Below the pieces are notes generated by a model that searched no databases, had not been told where the DNA came from, and saw only the letters and a program-made list of their open reading frames with translations. From Micromonospora sp. CCTCC AA 2012012 (lineage in GTDB: Bacteria; Actinomycetota; Actinomycetes; Mycobacteriales; Micromonosporaceae): a stretch of DNA of 64,000 bases. Numbering within the stretch: position 1 is the stretch's first letter; each line of letters starts with the position of its first letter. The position numbers and the translations under genes are program-made. The stretch covers positions 4,216,001-4,280,000 of the forward strand of contig NZ_CP159342.1 of NCBI RefSeq assembly GCF_040499845.1, written 5' to 3'. Below, piece by piece: positions 17,100 to 26,541 of this stretch.

Positions 17100-18829
17100 G
17101 CGTCAAGGCGATCAACCTCGACCCCGCCTACCGCGCCCGCGCGCTGCGGGAGATGACGGAGACGGAACTCGACGTCCTCGTCATCGGCGGCGGCGTGGTG
17201 GGCGCCGGAGCGGCCCTGGACGCGGTCACCCGCGGCCTGCGCACCGGACTGGTGGAGGCGCGTGACTTCGCCTCCGGCACGTCCAGCCGCTCCAGCAAGT
17301 TGATCCACGGCGGGCTGCGCTACCTGGAGCAGCTCAACTTCGGCCTCGTCCGGGAGGCGCTGCGGGAACGGTCGTTGATCCTGAACCAGCTCGCGCCGCA
17401 CCTGGCCCGGTCGGTGCCGTTCCTCTATCCGCTCCAGCACCGGTTCTGGGAACGGCCGTACGTCGGCAGCGGTGTGCTGCTGTACGACACGATGGGCGGC
17501 CGGCACGGCGTACCGGCCCACCGGCACCTGACGAAGAAACAGGCGCTGCGGCAGTTCCCGTCGCTGCGCAAGGACGCCCTGGTGGGCGCGGTCAAGTACT
17601 ACGACGGGCAGGTCGACGACGCCCGGCACACCATGATGATCGCGCGCACCGCGGCCGAGTACGGCGCGCTCTGCACCACCAGCACACAGGTGGTCGGTTT
17701 CCTGCGCGAGGGCAACCGGGTGGTCGGCGCGCGGGTGCGGGACCTGGAGACCGGCGACGAGTTCGACGTCCGGGCGCGGCAAACCATCAACGCGGCCGGC
17801 GTATGGACCGACGACATCCAGGAGATGGTGGGCGGCCGGGGGCAGTTCCACGTACGGGCCTCCAAGGGCGTGCACATCGTGGTGCCCCGGGACCGGATCA
17901 CCGCCTCCACCGGCATCATCAGCCGCACCGAGAAGAGCGTGCTCTTCATCATCCCGTGGGACACGCACTGGATCATCGGGACGACGGACACGGACTGGTC
18001 GCTGGACCGGGCCCATCCCGCCGCCAGCCGGTCGGACATCGACTATCTGCTCGACCGGGCCAACCGGCTGCTGACCAACCAGCTCACCCACGACGACATC
18101 GTCGGCGTCTACGCCGGGCTGCGCCCGCTGCTGGCCGGGGAGTCGGACGAGACGAGCCAGCTCTCCCGGGAGCACGCCGTGGTGAGTCCGGTGGCCGGCC
18201 TGGTCCTGGTGGCTGGGGGCAAGTACACGACGTACCGGGTGATGGCGAAGGACGCGGTCGACGCGGCGGTGCACGGCCTGCCGGTGAAGGTGCCGGAGTC
18301 CTGCACCCATCGCCTCCCGCTGATCGGCGCGGACGGCTACCTGGCGGCGCGCAACCAGCGCCACGAGCTGGCCGCCGCCAGCGGGCTGCACGTGGCCCGG
18401 ATCGAGCACCTGCTGGGGCGGTACGGCTCGCTGAGCAACGAACTGCTCGACCTGGTGCGCGAGCGGCCGGAGCTGGGCGAGCCGATGCCGGGGGCGGAGA
18501 CGTACCTCAAGGTGGAGATCTACTACGCGGCGCGGGCCGAGGGTGCCCTGCACCTGGAGGACATCCTGACCCGCCGGACCCGGATCTCGATCGAGACGGA
18601 GGACCGGGGAGTGGCGTCGGCGCGGCCGACGGCCGAGCTGGTCGCGCCGGTGCTCGGCTGGGACGCCGACACCATCGACCGGCAGGTGGCGCACTACCAC
18701 GCCCGGGTGGCGGCGGAACGCCAGTCGCAGCAGGAACCGGACGACCAGACCGCCGACGCTGTCCGGCTCGGCGCCCCCGACGTGCGGGTGACCGACCTGC
18801 CGGCACCGGGTCTGCGGTCCGTCGCCTGA
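17096..18829 (+). CDS. glpD: Aerobic glycerol-3-phosphate dehydrogenase
   Basis: 577 residues. The FAD-binding motif [20 protein letters not shown] lies near residues 20-39, followed by the family signature [22 protein letters not shown]-terminal GlpD cap domain ([15 protein letters not shown]) is present. It oxidises glycerol 3-phosphate to dihydroxyacetone phosphate at the membrane, feeding electrons to menaquinone. The ATG at 17096 overlaps the glpK stop; an earlier in-frame start inside glpK is less likely because family members begin at this point. A strong hairpin follows the stop. Confidence 0.94.
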   Translation: MSVKAINLDPAYRARALREMTETELDVLVIGGGVVGAGAALDAVTRGLRTGLVEARDFASGTSSRSSKLIHGGLRYLEQLNFGLVREALRERSLILNQLAPHLARSVPFLYPLQHRFWERPYVGSGVLLYDTMGGRHGVPAHRHLTKKQALRQFPSLRKDALVGAVKYYDGQVDDARHTMMIARTAAEYGALCTTSTQVVGFLREGNRVVGARVRDLETGDEFDVRARQTINAAGVWTDDIQEMVGGRGQFHVRASKGVHIVVPRDRITASTGIISRTEKSVLFIIPWDTHWIIGTTDTDWSLDRAHPAASRSDIDYLLDRANRLLTNQLTHDDIVGVYAGLRPLLAGESDETSQLSREHAVVSPVAGLVLVAGGKYTTYRVMAKDAVDAAVHGLPVKVPESCTHRLPLIGADGYLAARNQRHELAAASGLHVARIEHLLGRYGSLSNELLDLVRERPELGEPMPGAETYLKVEIYYAARAEGALHLEDILTRRTRISIETEDRGVASARPTAELVAPVLGWDADTIDRQVAHYHARVAAERQSQQEPDDQTADAVRLGAPDVRVTDLPAPGLRSVA

Positions 18830-18851
18830 GGACACGCGCCGGCTGACCGGC

Positions 18852-18890
18852 CTCGGCGGATCCCGGCCCTTCGGCCGCGGATCCGCCGAG
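18852..18890. terminator. Strong bidirectional hairpin after glpD
   Basis: CTCGGCGGATCC (18852-18863) pairs perfectly with GGATCCGCCGAG (18879-18890), and the inner CGGCC/GGCCG extends the stem to 17 pairs around a CTTC loop with one bulged C. It lies between glpD (plus) and the convergent G5-domain gene (minus). No T-tract, as is usual in high-GC actinobacteria. Confidence 0.8.
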
Positions 18891-18990
18891 CGTCTGCCAG
18901 GGGCCGGAAGCCGGCCAGGATCCGGCCACGGACCGGGAGCAGGGCCGGAGACCGGTGCCGGGGTCCCGCCGCCAACCCGCCGCCGGGCGG

Positions 18991-19746
18991 TCAGTCGCAG
19001 GCGATGCCGTCGCCGTCCCGGTCCAGGTCGTAGATGTCGCGGCCGATGACCCGCACCGGGCCGCTCACGTACGCCGGGCCGTTGCCGCTGCCGCCCGCGC
19101 AGTCGACGTCACTGGCGATCGGTACGCAGGGGCTGTAGTTCGGGTCGCACCCGGAGGACCCGGAGGAGGACGGCCGTCTGGTGCCCACGGCGACGACCTG
19201 GGTGACCGGCTGCCTCGTCACCACCGACTTCACCAGCCGGCGGCCGGTCGGCACCCCGTCGGTGAGGGTGACCTCGTAGGTCAGCGTCCGCACCCCGGCG
19301 ACGCCCCGGGTCCGGACGACCCGCTTCCCCTCGGCCAGGGAGGAGTCCTTCACGGTGCGCTCGGCGTACCCGATCTTCTGGGTGCTGGTCTCGGTGCGGG
19401 TCGTCACCACGGGCGTCGGCGACGGCGTCGGCGACGCGGTGGTGGGTGCGGGCGGGGCCGGCGTGGTCTCCGCCGGGGTGCTGGGGACGACGATGGGCGC
19501 GGCGGCGGTCGGCACGTTCTCGTCGGCGACCGCCCGGCGGCCCGACTGCTGCTGCGGGGCGTCGCCGAACGAGCCGACCACGGCCAGGCCCGAGCAGCAG
19601 AGGAGGAAGACGGAGAGCACGCCGCCGAGGATCACCCCGGTCCGCCCACCCGGGCTCAGCCGGCGGAACCAGCCCGGCGGCTTCGGCGGCGGGACGGGCC
19701 CGTACGGGTGGGGCTGGCCAGGGTACGGAGGCGGTGAATTCGTCAC
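18991..19746 (-). CDS. Membrane-anchored G5-domain protein with excalibur calcium-binding tail
   Basis: 251 residues in a clear order: a Pro-rich cytoplasmic N-terminus (PPPYPGQPHPYGPVPPPKPP), one transmembrane helix (TGVILGGVLSVFLLCCSGLAVVG, about 36-58), a Pro/Thr-rich linker, a G5 domain (IGYAERTVKDSSLAEGKRVV ... GVRTLTYEVTLTDG), then an excalibur motif ending DLDRDGDGIACD with paired cysteines. Such proteins are exposed on the cell surface; G5 domains may bind N-acetylglucosamine-containing polymers and the tail binds calcium. A role at the cell wall is inferred. Confidence 0.88.
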   Translation of the reverse strand: MTNSPPPYPGQPHPYGPVPPPKPPGWFRRLSPGGRTGVILGGVLSVFLLCCSGLAVVGSFGDAPQQQSGRRAVADENVPTAAAPIVVPSTPAETTPAPPAPTTASPTPSPTPVVTTRTETSTQKIGYAERTVKDSSLAEGKRVVRTRGVAGVRTLTYEVTLTDGVPTGRRLVKSVVTRQPVTQVVAVGTRRPSSSGSSGCDPNYSPCVPIASDVDCAGGSGNGPAYVSGPVRVIGRDIYDLDRDGDGIACD

Positions 19747-19895
19747 GCTGCCGAGTCTGCTGTTGACGCTCCGCTGCCGGAACCGGCCGTACCTGTCCTC
19801 ACCGGAGCCGATCGTCCGGACGGTTCCGCAGGTCAGGGCTTAGGTCGCCGCGTTCGGACCGGCGCGCCCGGCCAGACGGATGTCGGGAGTAGACA

Positions 19896-19910
19896 ATTGC
19901 CTGAGGCAAT
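19896..19910. promoter_or_regulatory. Isolated perfect palindrome ATTGCC-TGA-GGCAAT
   Basis: A 15-bp sequence with perfect 6-base arms lies in the 183-base gap between the agmatinase-like gene's end and the G5-protein gene's start, about 150 bases upstream of the latter. The form TTGCCTnAGGCAA resembles sites bound by MarR-family regulators in actinobacteria. No MarR gene is nearby. A short terminator for the ureohydrolase operon is the alternative, but there is no T-tract. Confidence 0.4.
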
Positions 19911-19929
19911 GATCGGGGCCCGCCCGGGG

Positions 19930-20943
19930 TCAGCGGGCGTCGAGCAGAGGTTGGCGCGGGTCCCAGGGCGGACCGCCGGCCGCGTCCCGGCGACGTCGGG
20001 CGATGGCCGACAACGCCTCCAGCACCACCCGGTTGCCGAGGTACGCGGTGATGTCGGCGTGGTCGTACGGCGGGGCCACCTCGACGACGTCGACACCGAC
20101 CACGGGCAGCTCGTAGCAGACCCGGCGGACCGCGTCGAGGAGCTGCCGGGAGGTGAAACCGCCCGGCTCCGGGGTGCCGGTACCGGGGGCCATGCCGGGG
20201 TCCACGACGTCCACGTCGACGGAGAGGAAGACGCCCTCGCACTCGTCGGTGGCGATTCCGACGGCCTCCGACAGGCACTCGTCGAGGCCCCGGGCCACCA
20301 CCTCGGTCATCTCGTACGACCGCATCCGCTGCGCGGCCATCCAGGACAGCGTCTCCGGGCCCGGCCAGTAGCCGCGCAGGCCGATCTGGAGGAAGCGGTC
20401 GCCGCGTACCGCGCCGGACTCGATGAGCCGGCGCATCGGCTGGCCGTGCCCGTGCAGCGAGCCGAACTCGATGTCCCCGGTGTCGGCGTGCGCGTCGAAG
20501 TGGACCAGGGAGACCCGGCCGAGGCCGTGGTGGCGGGCTACCCCGGTGGCGTCGGGCAGGGCGATGGAGTGGTCGCCGCCGAGCACGATCGGGATCGCGC
20601 CGGCCGCCGCGACGGCGTGCACCGCCGTCTCCAGGGACGCCAGGGAGCGTTCGATGTCCCCGGAGAACATCTCCACGTCGCCCGCGTCATAGACGCAGAG
20701 GTCGCGCAGCGCGTCGACCCGGAACGCCAGCGACGGGCGGGAGCCGTCGTGCGGCAGATAGCAGGCCTGCCGGATGGCGGACGGGCCGAACCGGGTGCCC
20801 GGCCGGTGCGAGGTGCCGCCGTCGAAGGGCGCGCCGACGATCACCACGTCGGCGTCCGCGTAGGTGACGGGCTCCTCGATGGTGCACGGTGGCACCCCGA
20901 GGAAGGTGATGTCGGGGCCGAACATCGGGCCGTAGCGGGTCAC
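19930..20943 (-). CDS. speB: Ureohydrolase of the agmatinase family
   Basis: 337 residues. The binuclear-manganese ligands of the arginase/agmatinase fold are all visible: LGGDHS, HFDAHAD and SVDVDVVDPGMAPG, with the agmatinase-type TPEPGG loop after the last. It hydrolyses a guanidino group to urea and an amine; agmatine to putrescine is the default guess, but guanidinobutyrate or other guanidino acids are possible. The GTG at 20943 has GGAGGAAC just upstream and overlaps the preceding gene's stop by 4 bases (GTGA). It is the last gene of the importer-oxidoreductase operon. Confidence 0.87.
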   Translation of the reverse strand: MTRYGPMFGPDITFLGVPPCTIEEPVTYADADVVIVGAPFDGGTSHRPGTRFGPSAIRQACYLPHDGSRPSLAFRVDALRDLCVYDAGDVEMFSGDIERSLASLETAVHAVAAAGAIPIVLGGDHSIALPDATGVARHHGLGRVSLVHFDAHADTGDIEFGSLHGHGQPMRRLIESGAVRGDRFLQIGLRGYWPGPETLSWMAAQRMRSYEMTEVVARGLDECLSEAVGIATDECEGVFLSVDVDVVDPGMAPGTGTPEPGGFTSRQLLDAVRRVCYELPVVGVDVVEVAPPYDHADITAYLGNRVVLEALSAIARRRRDAAGGPPWDPRQPLLDAR

Positions 20944-22142
20944 CGTTCCTCCATTCCCCACGGCGAGCCGTACTCGGTGAGCAGGTCGAGGAAGGGCACC
21001 GGGGGCAGCGCCTCGGGACCGAGCACGCCCGCGCCGGACCAGGCGCCGGTGGCGAGCAGCTCCAGGGCGACGACCGGGTTGACCGCGGTCTGCCAGACGA
21101 CGGCCTGGTGGCCGTACTCCCGCATCGACCACTCGTTGTCGACCACGTGGTAGAGGTAGACGGCGCGCGGGTTGCCGTCCTTGCCGGTGCCGGTCACCCA
21201 GGTCCCGGCGCAGGTCTTGCCGCGCATCCGGTCGCCGAGGGTGGCCGGGTCGGGCAGGGCGGCGGCCACCACGTCGCGGGGCGACACCGGGACGCCGCGG
21301 ACCTGGACCGGTGACGTGGCGTCCAGGCCCAGCTTGTGCAGGGTCTTCAGCACCTCGATGAACTCGTCGCCGAGGCCGTACTTGAAGGTGACCCGCTTCG
21401 CCTTGACCCAGCGCGGGATCAGCAGCACCTCCTCGTGCTCCACGTTGACGCACTCGACCGGGCCGATCCCCTCGGGGAAGTGGAACACCTCGGGCTCGCT
21501 GAACGGCTCGGTGGTGTACCAGCCCCGGTCGGCCTCCCAGACCACCGGCGGGTTCAGGCACTCCTCGATGGTGGTCCAGATGGAGAACGACGGGGCGAAG
21601 TCGTAGCCGTCGACGGTGAGGTTCGCGCCGTCGCGTACGCCGATCTCGTCGATCTCGGTGAAGAGCTCGTCGGCGGCGTACCGGGCGAAGACGTCCGACA
21701 GGCCGGGCTCGATGCCGATGCCGCAGAGCGCCAACCGGCCGGCGGCGACCCACTCGTCGGCCACCGCGAACTGGTCGTCGCCGAGCTTCACGCCCGTCTC
21801 GGCGTAGGGGCGGTCCGGATGCGGGTGGGACAGCGACATCGCCATGTCGAGGTAGTCGGCCCCGGCGGCGAACGCGCCGTCGAAGATCGGCATGACGAAG
21901 CGCGGGTCGACCGCGTTGAACACGTGGGTGATCCGGTGTTCCCGGCAGAGCGCCGCGACCGCGTCCGCCGAGGATGCGTCGACCCGGGCGGCGACGAAGC
22001 GGACGTCCTGGTCGGCCACCGCCCGCGACGCGCGGTCCAGGTCGTAGTCGGCCACGACCATGGTCTCGAAGAAGGAGCGGCGGGCGGCGATGGCTACGGC
22101 GGCGGAGCCGACGCCACCGGCGCCGACGAGGAGGATACGCAT
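20940..22142 (-). CDS. Saccharopine-dehydrogenase-like oxidoreductase
   Basis: 400 residues. An N-terminal Rossmann fold starts at the first residue (ILLVGAGGVGSAAVAIA, with ADYD accepting the nucleotide), followed by the family's second domain (GIGIEPGLSDVFARYAADEL). The family includes saccharopine dehydrogenase (LYS9) and carboxynorspermidine dehydrogenase, which form or split an imine between an amino acid and an amine or aldehyde. Sitting between an amine-oxidase-like gene and an agmatinase-like gene, it probably handles a polyamine-derived adduct. The ATG at 22142 overlaps the upstream stop (TGATG). The substrate cannot be told from sequence. Confidence 0.8.
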   Translation of the reverse strand: MRILLVGAGGVGSAAVAIAARRSFFETMVVADYDLDRASRAVADQDVRFVAARVDASSADAVAALCREHRITHVFNAVDPRFVMPIFDGAFAAGADYLDMAMSLSHPHPDRPYAETGVKLGDDQFAVADEWVAAGRLALCGIGIEPGLSDVFARYAADELFTEIDEIGVRDGANLTVDGYDFAPSFSIWTTIEECLNPPVVWEADRGWYTTEPFSEPEVFHFPEGIGPVECVNVEHEEVLLIPRWVKAKRVTFKYGLGDEFIEVLKTLHKLGLDATSPVQVRGVPVSPRDVVAAALPDPATLGDRMRGKTCAGTWVTGTGKDGNPRAVYLYHVVDNEWSMREYGHQAVVWQTAVNPVVALELLATGAWSGAGVLGPEALPPVPFLDLLTEYGSPWGMEER

Positions 22143-23566
22143 CAGGAATCGAACCCCAAACCAAGACGATCGAGCGTACGGAGCCAGAGGTTGCGCCGCC
22201 CCTCGTGCGCGTCGGCACGGGCGAGCGACCAGCGGGTGAGGTTGATGCCGGTGGCCCGCAAGGGCTCCGGCGGGAACGGCAGCGGCTTGCTGCGCACCAG
22301 GTCGAGCCGGGTCAGCGGGGTGTCCCGGCCGGCGAGCAGGTCGAGCATCACCCGGGCGCCGAACCGGGTCGCCCCGACTCCGAGCCCGGTGAACCCGGCG
22401 GTGTAGGCGAGTCGCCCGTCGTAGGCGGTGCCGAAGAACGGGCAGAACCGGGTGCAGGTGTCGATGACCCCGCCCCAGCGGTGGCTGAAGCGGAGCCCGT
22501 CGAGCTGCGGGAACGTGCTGAAGAAGTGCTCGGCGAGGGCGGTGAAGGTGGCGGCCCGCTGCTCCAGCTCGGGGGCCGTCCGGTTGCCGTAGTGGTAGAC
22601 GGCGTCGTAGCCGCCGAAGAGGATCCGGCCGTCGGTGGTGATCCGGTAGTAGTGGAACTGGTTGCCGGTGTCGGCGAGCCCCTGCCGGTTGCGCCACCCG
22701 ATGGCGTCCCGCTGGGCGGGCGTCAGCGGCTCGGTCATCAGCGCGTAGTCGTAGACCGGCACCAGCCAGGCCCGCAGCCGGCGCAGCAGCGGCGGGAACG
22801 CGTTGGTGGCCAGCGCGACCCGGCGGGCGCGTACCTCGCCGGGGACGGCGTCGGTGCCGCCGCCCGTGGTGTCCAGCCGCAGGGCGGCGCCGTCGCGGCG
22901 CAGGCCGGTGACCCGGGTGTGCTCGTGGATCCGTACGCCGCGCTCCAGGCAGGCCCGCCGCAGCCCCCAGGCCAGCTTCGCCGGATCCAGCATGGCCACC
23001 CGGTCGGCGTCCCACATCCCGCCCAGGTACGTCGGCGAGGCCACCTCGGCGCGTACCTCCTCGCGGTCGAGCAGGCGCACGTCGTGGCCGTACCGGCGGG
23101 CCAGTTCGGCGTCCTCGGCGAGCCCGGCGAGCTGGTACGGCTCGACCGCCACCGCCAGCTCACCGGTCCGTTCGAAGTCGCAGTCGATGCCGTGCTCCGC
23201 GATCGCGGCGGCGATCGCGTCCAGGTTCTCCCGGCCGAGCCGTTCCAGCTCGTCGATCTCGTCGGGGAACCGGTCGACGCCGTTGGCCAGCCCGTGCGTG
23301 AGCGAGGCGGCGCAGAACCCACCGTTGCGCCCCGACGCCGCCCAGCCGCAGGTGCCGGCCTCGACCAGCAGCACGTCCCGCCCCGGGTCGGCCTCCTTGG
23401 CCAGCAGGGCGGTCCAGAGGCCGGCGTACCCGCCGCCGACCACCAGCAGGTCGGCGGTGGCCGCCCCGGTCAGCGGCGGCAGCGGGTCCGGTCGTTCCGG
23501 GCGGTCCAACCAGTACGGCACGGGTGCCGCGTCGGCCAGCGCCCGGCCGGTATGCGGGAGCTTCAT
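22142..23566 (-). CDS. FAD-dependent amine/amino-acid oxidoreductase (PuuB/DadA-like)
   Basis: 474 residues. The dinucleotide-binding motif LLVVGGGYAGLWTALLAKEA lies at 40-60 and is followed by the GRNGGFC segment typical of DAO-family enzymes such as gamma-glutamylputrescine oxidase. The C-terminal FAD contact GFTGLGVGATRFGARVMLDLL is intact. It likely oxidises a secondary or primary amine imported by the adjacent transporter. The ATG overlaps the permease stop by 4 bases. A distinct paralogue with the same leader pattern (YWLD...RPPLP-like N-terminus) is encoded at 31161-32537. Confidence 0.87.
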   Translation of the reverse strand: MKLPHTGRALADAAPVPYWLDRPERPDPLPPLTGAATADLLVVGGGYAGLWTALLAKEADPGRDVLLVEAGTCGWAASGRNGGFCAASLTHGLANGVDRFPDEIDELERLGRENLDAIAAAIAEHGIDCDFERTGELAVAVEPYQLAGLAEDAELARRYGHDVRLLDREEVRAEVASPTYLGGMWDADRVAMLDPAKLAWGLRRACLERGVRIHEHTRVTGLRRDGAALRLDTTGGGTDAVPGEVRARRVALATNAFPPLLRRLRAWLVPVYDYALMTEPLTPAQRDAIGWRNRQGLADTGNQFHYYRITTDGRILFGGYDAVYHYGNRTAPELEQRAATFTALAEHFFSTFPQLDGLRFSHRWGGVIDTCTRFCPFFGTAYDGRLAYTAGFTGLGVGATRFGARVMLDLLAGRDTPLTRLDLVRSKPLPFPPEPLRATGINLTRWSLARADAHEGRRNLWLRTLDRLGLGFDS

Positions 23567-24405
23567 GACCGGCTCTGCGCCGGTCCGGCGGGCGCGGTCC
23601 GCACCGCGAGGTCGGCACGGCGGGCCCGTCGCCCGCGCAGCGAGCTGGCCCCGACCAGCAGCAGCGCGATCACGAACATCGCCGTGCCGATGACGTTCAC
23701 CTGCGGCGGGATGCCCCGCTGGGCGGCGCCCCAGACGTACATCGGGAAGGTGACGGTGGTGCCGGCGTTGAAGTTGGTGATGATGAAGTCGTCGAAGCTG
23801 AGCGAGAAGGCGAGCAGCGCGGCGGCCACGATGCCCGGCAGCACCAGCGGCAGGGTGATCCGCCGGAACGTCTGCCACTCGCTGGCGTAGAGGTCCATCG
23901 CAGCCTCCTCCAGCCGCCGGTCCATGCCGGCCAGCCGCGCCTTGACGGTCACCACCACGAACGACACGCAGAACATCACGTGCGCGATGACGATGGTCCA
24001 GAAGCCTTGCGGCACCCCGGCGGAGACGAAGAGGGCGAGCAGCGAGGTGCCCATCACCAGTTCGGGGGTGGCCATCGGCAGGAAGATCAGCACGTTGATC
24101 CCGGCCCGGCCCCGGAACCGGTGCCGGACCAGCGCGAACGCCATCAGCGTGCCGAGCACGGTGGAGACGACGGTGGCGATGAAGCCGATCTGCACGCTGC
24201 GGACCACCGCGTCGCACATGTCCGAGGTGGCGCAGGGGTGCGTCCAGTTGTCGAGGGTGAACTCGTTGAAGTCGTAGGAGAGCCGGCTGGACGGGCGGTT
24301 GAACGACAGCCCGGCCACCACGACGATCGGCAGCGACAGGTAGGCCAGCACGAGCAGCGCGACGATCATGACCCACCGGTCGGCCAGCCAACGCGAGATC
24401 CTCAC
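23563..24405 (-). CDS. potC: ABC importer permease, PotC-like
   Basis: 280 residues with about six transmembrane helices and the inner-membrane coupling signature EEAAMDLYASEWQTFRRITLP. The arrangement (second permease of the operon, after the PotB-like gene) and helix pattern match PotC of spermidine/putrescine importers. The GTG at 24405 has AAGGTGAG about 7 bases upstream. It is separated from potB by a 55-base repeat-like insertion, the only real gap in the operon. Confidence 0.88.
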   Translation of the reverse strand: MRISRWLADRWVMIVALLVLAYLSLPIVVVAGLSFNRPSSRLSYDFNEFTLDNWTHPCATSDMCDAVVRSVQIGFIATVVSTVLGTLMAFALVRHRFRGRAGINVLIFLPMATPELVMGTSLLALFVSAGVPQGFWTIVIAHVMFCVSFVVVTVKARLAGMDRRLEEAAMDLYASEWQTFRRITLPLVLPGIVAAALLAFSLSFDDFIITNFNAGTTVTFPMYVWGAAQRGIPPQVNVIGTAMFVIALLLVGASSLRGRRARRADLAVRTAPAGPAQSRS

Positions 24406-24460
24406 CAGAGCTCACCTTCGTTCGCGGCTGCGGGGCTCCGCTTCGCTGCACTCCTCGCGC
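24406..24460. repeat. REP-like GC-rich spacer between the two permease genes
   Basis: A 55-base block with interleaved GCGAGGAGTGCAGCGAAGC and GCAGCCGCGAACGAAGG text (minus strand) interrupts an operon whose other junctions all overlap by 1-4 bases. Its composition and repetitive GCG/AGCG words look like short dispersed repeats I associate with Micromonosporaceae intergenic regions. It contributes the ribosome site of potC. Copy number must be checked in the genome. Confidence 0.4.
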
Positions 24461-25369
24461 TCACAGGACCTCCTCCGTGCCGGCCCGGCGCAGGTAGACG
24501 AAGACCACCGCGAGGATCGCCGCCATCAGCAGGAACGACAGGGCCGCGCCCTGCGGGTAGTCGAGTCGCACCAGGAACGCCGAGTCGATGACGTTGCCGA
24601 TCATGTACTCGTTCGGCGTACCGAGCAGCTCGGCGTTGATGTAGTCGCCGGTGGCCGGGATGAAGAAGAGCAGCGTGCCGGCGATCAGGCCGGGCATCGA
24701 CAGCGGCAGGGTGACCCGACGGAACGCCTGGAACGAGCTGGCGTACAGGTCGCTGGCCGCCTCCAGCAGCCGGTAGTCCAGCCGCTCCAGGCTCGCGTAC
24801 AGCGGCAGCACCAGGAAGGGCAGGAAGTTGTACGTCAGGCCGAGCACCACCGCGATCGGGGTGGCCAGCAGCCGACCGTCCGGACCGAGCAGGTGTACGT
24901 CCCGCAGCAGCCCGACCACCCAGCCGTTGTCGGAGAGGATGGTCTTCCAGGCCAGGGTGCGCACCAGGAAGCTGGTGAACATCGGCGCGACGACGCTGAC
25001 CAGCAGCAGGTTCTTCCACCGGCCGGCCTTCTGCGCGATCGCGTAGGCCAGCGGGTAGCCCATCAGCAGGGCCAGCACCAGCGCGATCGCCGAATAGCCG
25101 AACGACCGGACGAACTGCGGCCAGTACGCCTGCATCGCCTCCGGATAGTTGCCGAAGGCCCAGGTCAGCGCGTACCCGGTGGAGAGCGAGCCGCTCGGGT
25201 CGTAGAGGCTGGCGGCGGCGAGCTGGAGCAGCGGCAGGGCGAAGAAGATGACCAGCCACGCCGCCCCCGGCAGCAGCAGCAGGTACGGCAGCAGCCCGTA
25301 CCGCCCCCGCCGGGGGGCCGGCGGCGCGGCCTGTCCCGACGGGGTGGGTACGTGGGCCAGCGCGGTCAC
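24461..25369 (-). CDS. potB: ABC importer permease, PotB-like
   Basis: 302 residues from a GTG at 25369 that overlaps the potA stop by 4 bases. Helix one is YLLLLPGAAWLVIFFALPLL, and the coupling loop is EAASDLYASSFQAFRRVTLP. Periplasmic and helix pattern agree with PotB, the first permease of polyamine importers. Together with PotC-, PotA- and PotD-like proteins it forms a complete importer. Confidence 0.88.
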   Translation of the reverse strand: MTALAHVPTPSGQAAPPAPRRGRYGLLPYLLLLPGAAWLVIFFALPLLQLAAASLYDPSGSLSTGYALTWAFGNYPEAMQAYWPQFVRSFGYSAIALVLALLMGYPLAYAIAQKAGRWKNLLLVSVVAPMFTSFLVRTLAWKTILSDNGWVVGLLRDVHLLGPDGRLLATPIAVVLGLTYNFLPFLVLPLYASLERLDYRLLEAASDLYASSFQAFRRVTLPLSMPGLIAGTLLFFIPATGDYINAELLGTPNEYMIGNVIDSAFLVRLDYPQGAALSFLLMAAILAVVFVYLRRAGTEEVL

Positions 25370-26541
25370 GACGCCACGCTCACCGGCTCGTCGAGCAGCG
25401 GGGCGGTCTGGTCGTCCTCGCCGGCCGCGCGGGGCAGCAGGAAGGCGTGCCGCGGGTCCCAGTGCGCCACCACCGGGGCACCGACCGGCAGCCGCCCGCC
25501 GAGGCCGCTGTTCGCCGCGAAGGCGGAGAGTTCGCTGCCCCACCCGGTCCTGACCAGGTACTGCGTGCTCACCCCGACGTAGGAGGCGTCGGTCACCACG
25601 CCACCGACGTGCTGGTGGCCGGCGGGCACCGCGTCGAGGTTCTCCACCAGGTGCAGCTTCTCGGGGCGTACGCCGAGGAAGACCGGCCCCCGGTCGACGC
25701 GGGCCCGGTCGGCGGGCACCGAGAAGCGCGCGCCGTGCGCGGTGACCGGCACCTCCGCACCGCTGGTTCCGTCGGCCTCGCCGGCCAGCAGGTTGGACTG
25801 GCCGAGGAAGTTGGCCACGAAGGCGGTCGCCGGGTACTCGTAGATGTCGGCCGGTGCGCCGAGCTGCTCGATCCGGCCGGCGTTCATCACCGCGACGGTG
25901 TCGGCCATGGTCATGGCCTCCTCCTGGTCGTGGGTGACGTGCACGAAGGTGATGCCGACCTCGGTCTGGATTCGCTTCAGCTCGATCTGCATCTGCCGGC
26001 GCAGCTTCAGGTCGAGCGCGCCGAGCGGCTCGTCCAGCAGCAGCACCTGCGGGTGGTTGATCAGGGCCCGGGCCAGCGCGACCCGCTGCTGCTGCCCGCC
26101 GGAGAGCTGGGCGGGGCGGCGTGCCCCGTACCCGTCGAGCTGCACCAGGGCGAGCATCCGCTCGACCTGCGGCCGGACGTCCCGGATGCCGCGGCGGCGC
26201 AGCCCGAAGGCCACGTTCTCGGTGATGTCCAGGTGCGGGAAGAGCGCGTAGCTCTGGAAGACGGTGTTCACCGGCCGCTTGTACGGCCGCAGCCGGGCGA
26301 TGTCCCGGTCGCCGAGCAGCACCTGCCCGCTGGTCGGCTCCTCCAGCCCGGCGATCATCCGCAGGGTGGTCGTCTTGCCGCAGCCGGAGGCGCCGAGCAG
26401 GGCGAAGAAGGAGCCCTGCGGGATGGTCAGGCTGAGATCGTCGACCGCCGTGAAGACGCCGAACCGCTTGGTGAGGTCGGCGAGCCGCAGGTCGCCGACC
26501 GGCGCGTCGCGCTCCTGGTCCTTCGAGCCCATCGCCCTCAT
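25366..26541 (-). CDS. potA: ABC importer ATPase, PotA-like
   Basis: 391 residues. Walker A GASGCGKT spans 50-57, the signature LSGGQQQR starts at 146, Walker B LLLDEP at 167-172, and the H-loop HVTHDQEEAMTMAD follows. A C-terminal TOBE domain (VFLGVRPEKLHL) completes the PotA/FbpC architecture. The ATG at 26541 overlaps the potD stop by 4 bases; the in-frame ATG at 26532 has an AGGG just upstream and could be used instead. Confidence 0.92.
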   Translation of the reverse strand: MRAMGSKDQERDAPVGDLRLADLTKRFGVFTAVDDLSLTIPQGSFFALLGASGCGKTTTLRMIAGLEEPTSGQVLLGDRDIARLRPYKRPVNTVFQSYALFPHLDITENVAFGLRRRGIRDVRPQVERMLALVQLDGYGARRPAQLSGGQQQRVALARALINHPQVLLLDEPLGALDLKLRRQMQIELKRIQTEVGITFVHVTHDQEEAMTMADTVAVMNAGRIEQLGAPADIYEYPATAFVANFLGQSNLLAGEADGTSGAEVPVTAHGARFSVPADRARVDRGPVFLGVRPEKLHLVENLDAVPAGHQHVGGVVTDASYVGVSTQYLVRTGWGSELSAFAANSGLGGRLPVGAPVVAHWDPRHAFLLPRAAGEDDQTAPLLDEPVSVAS

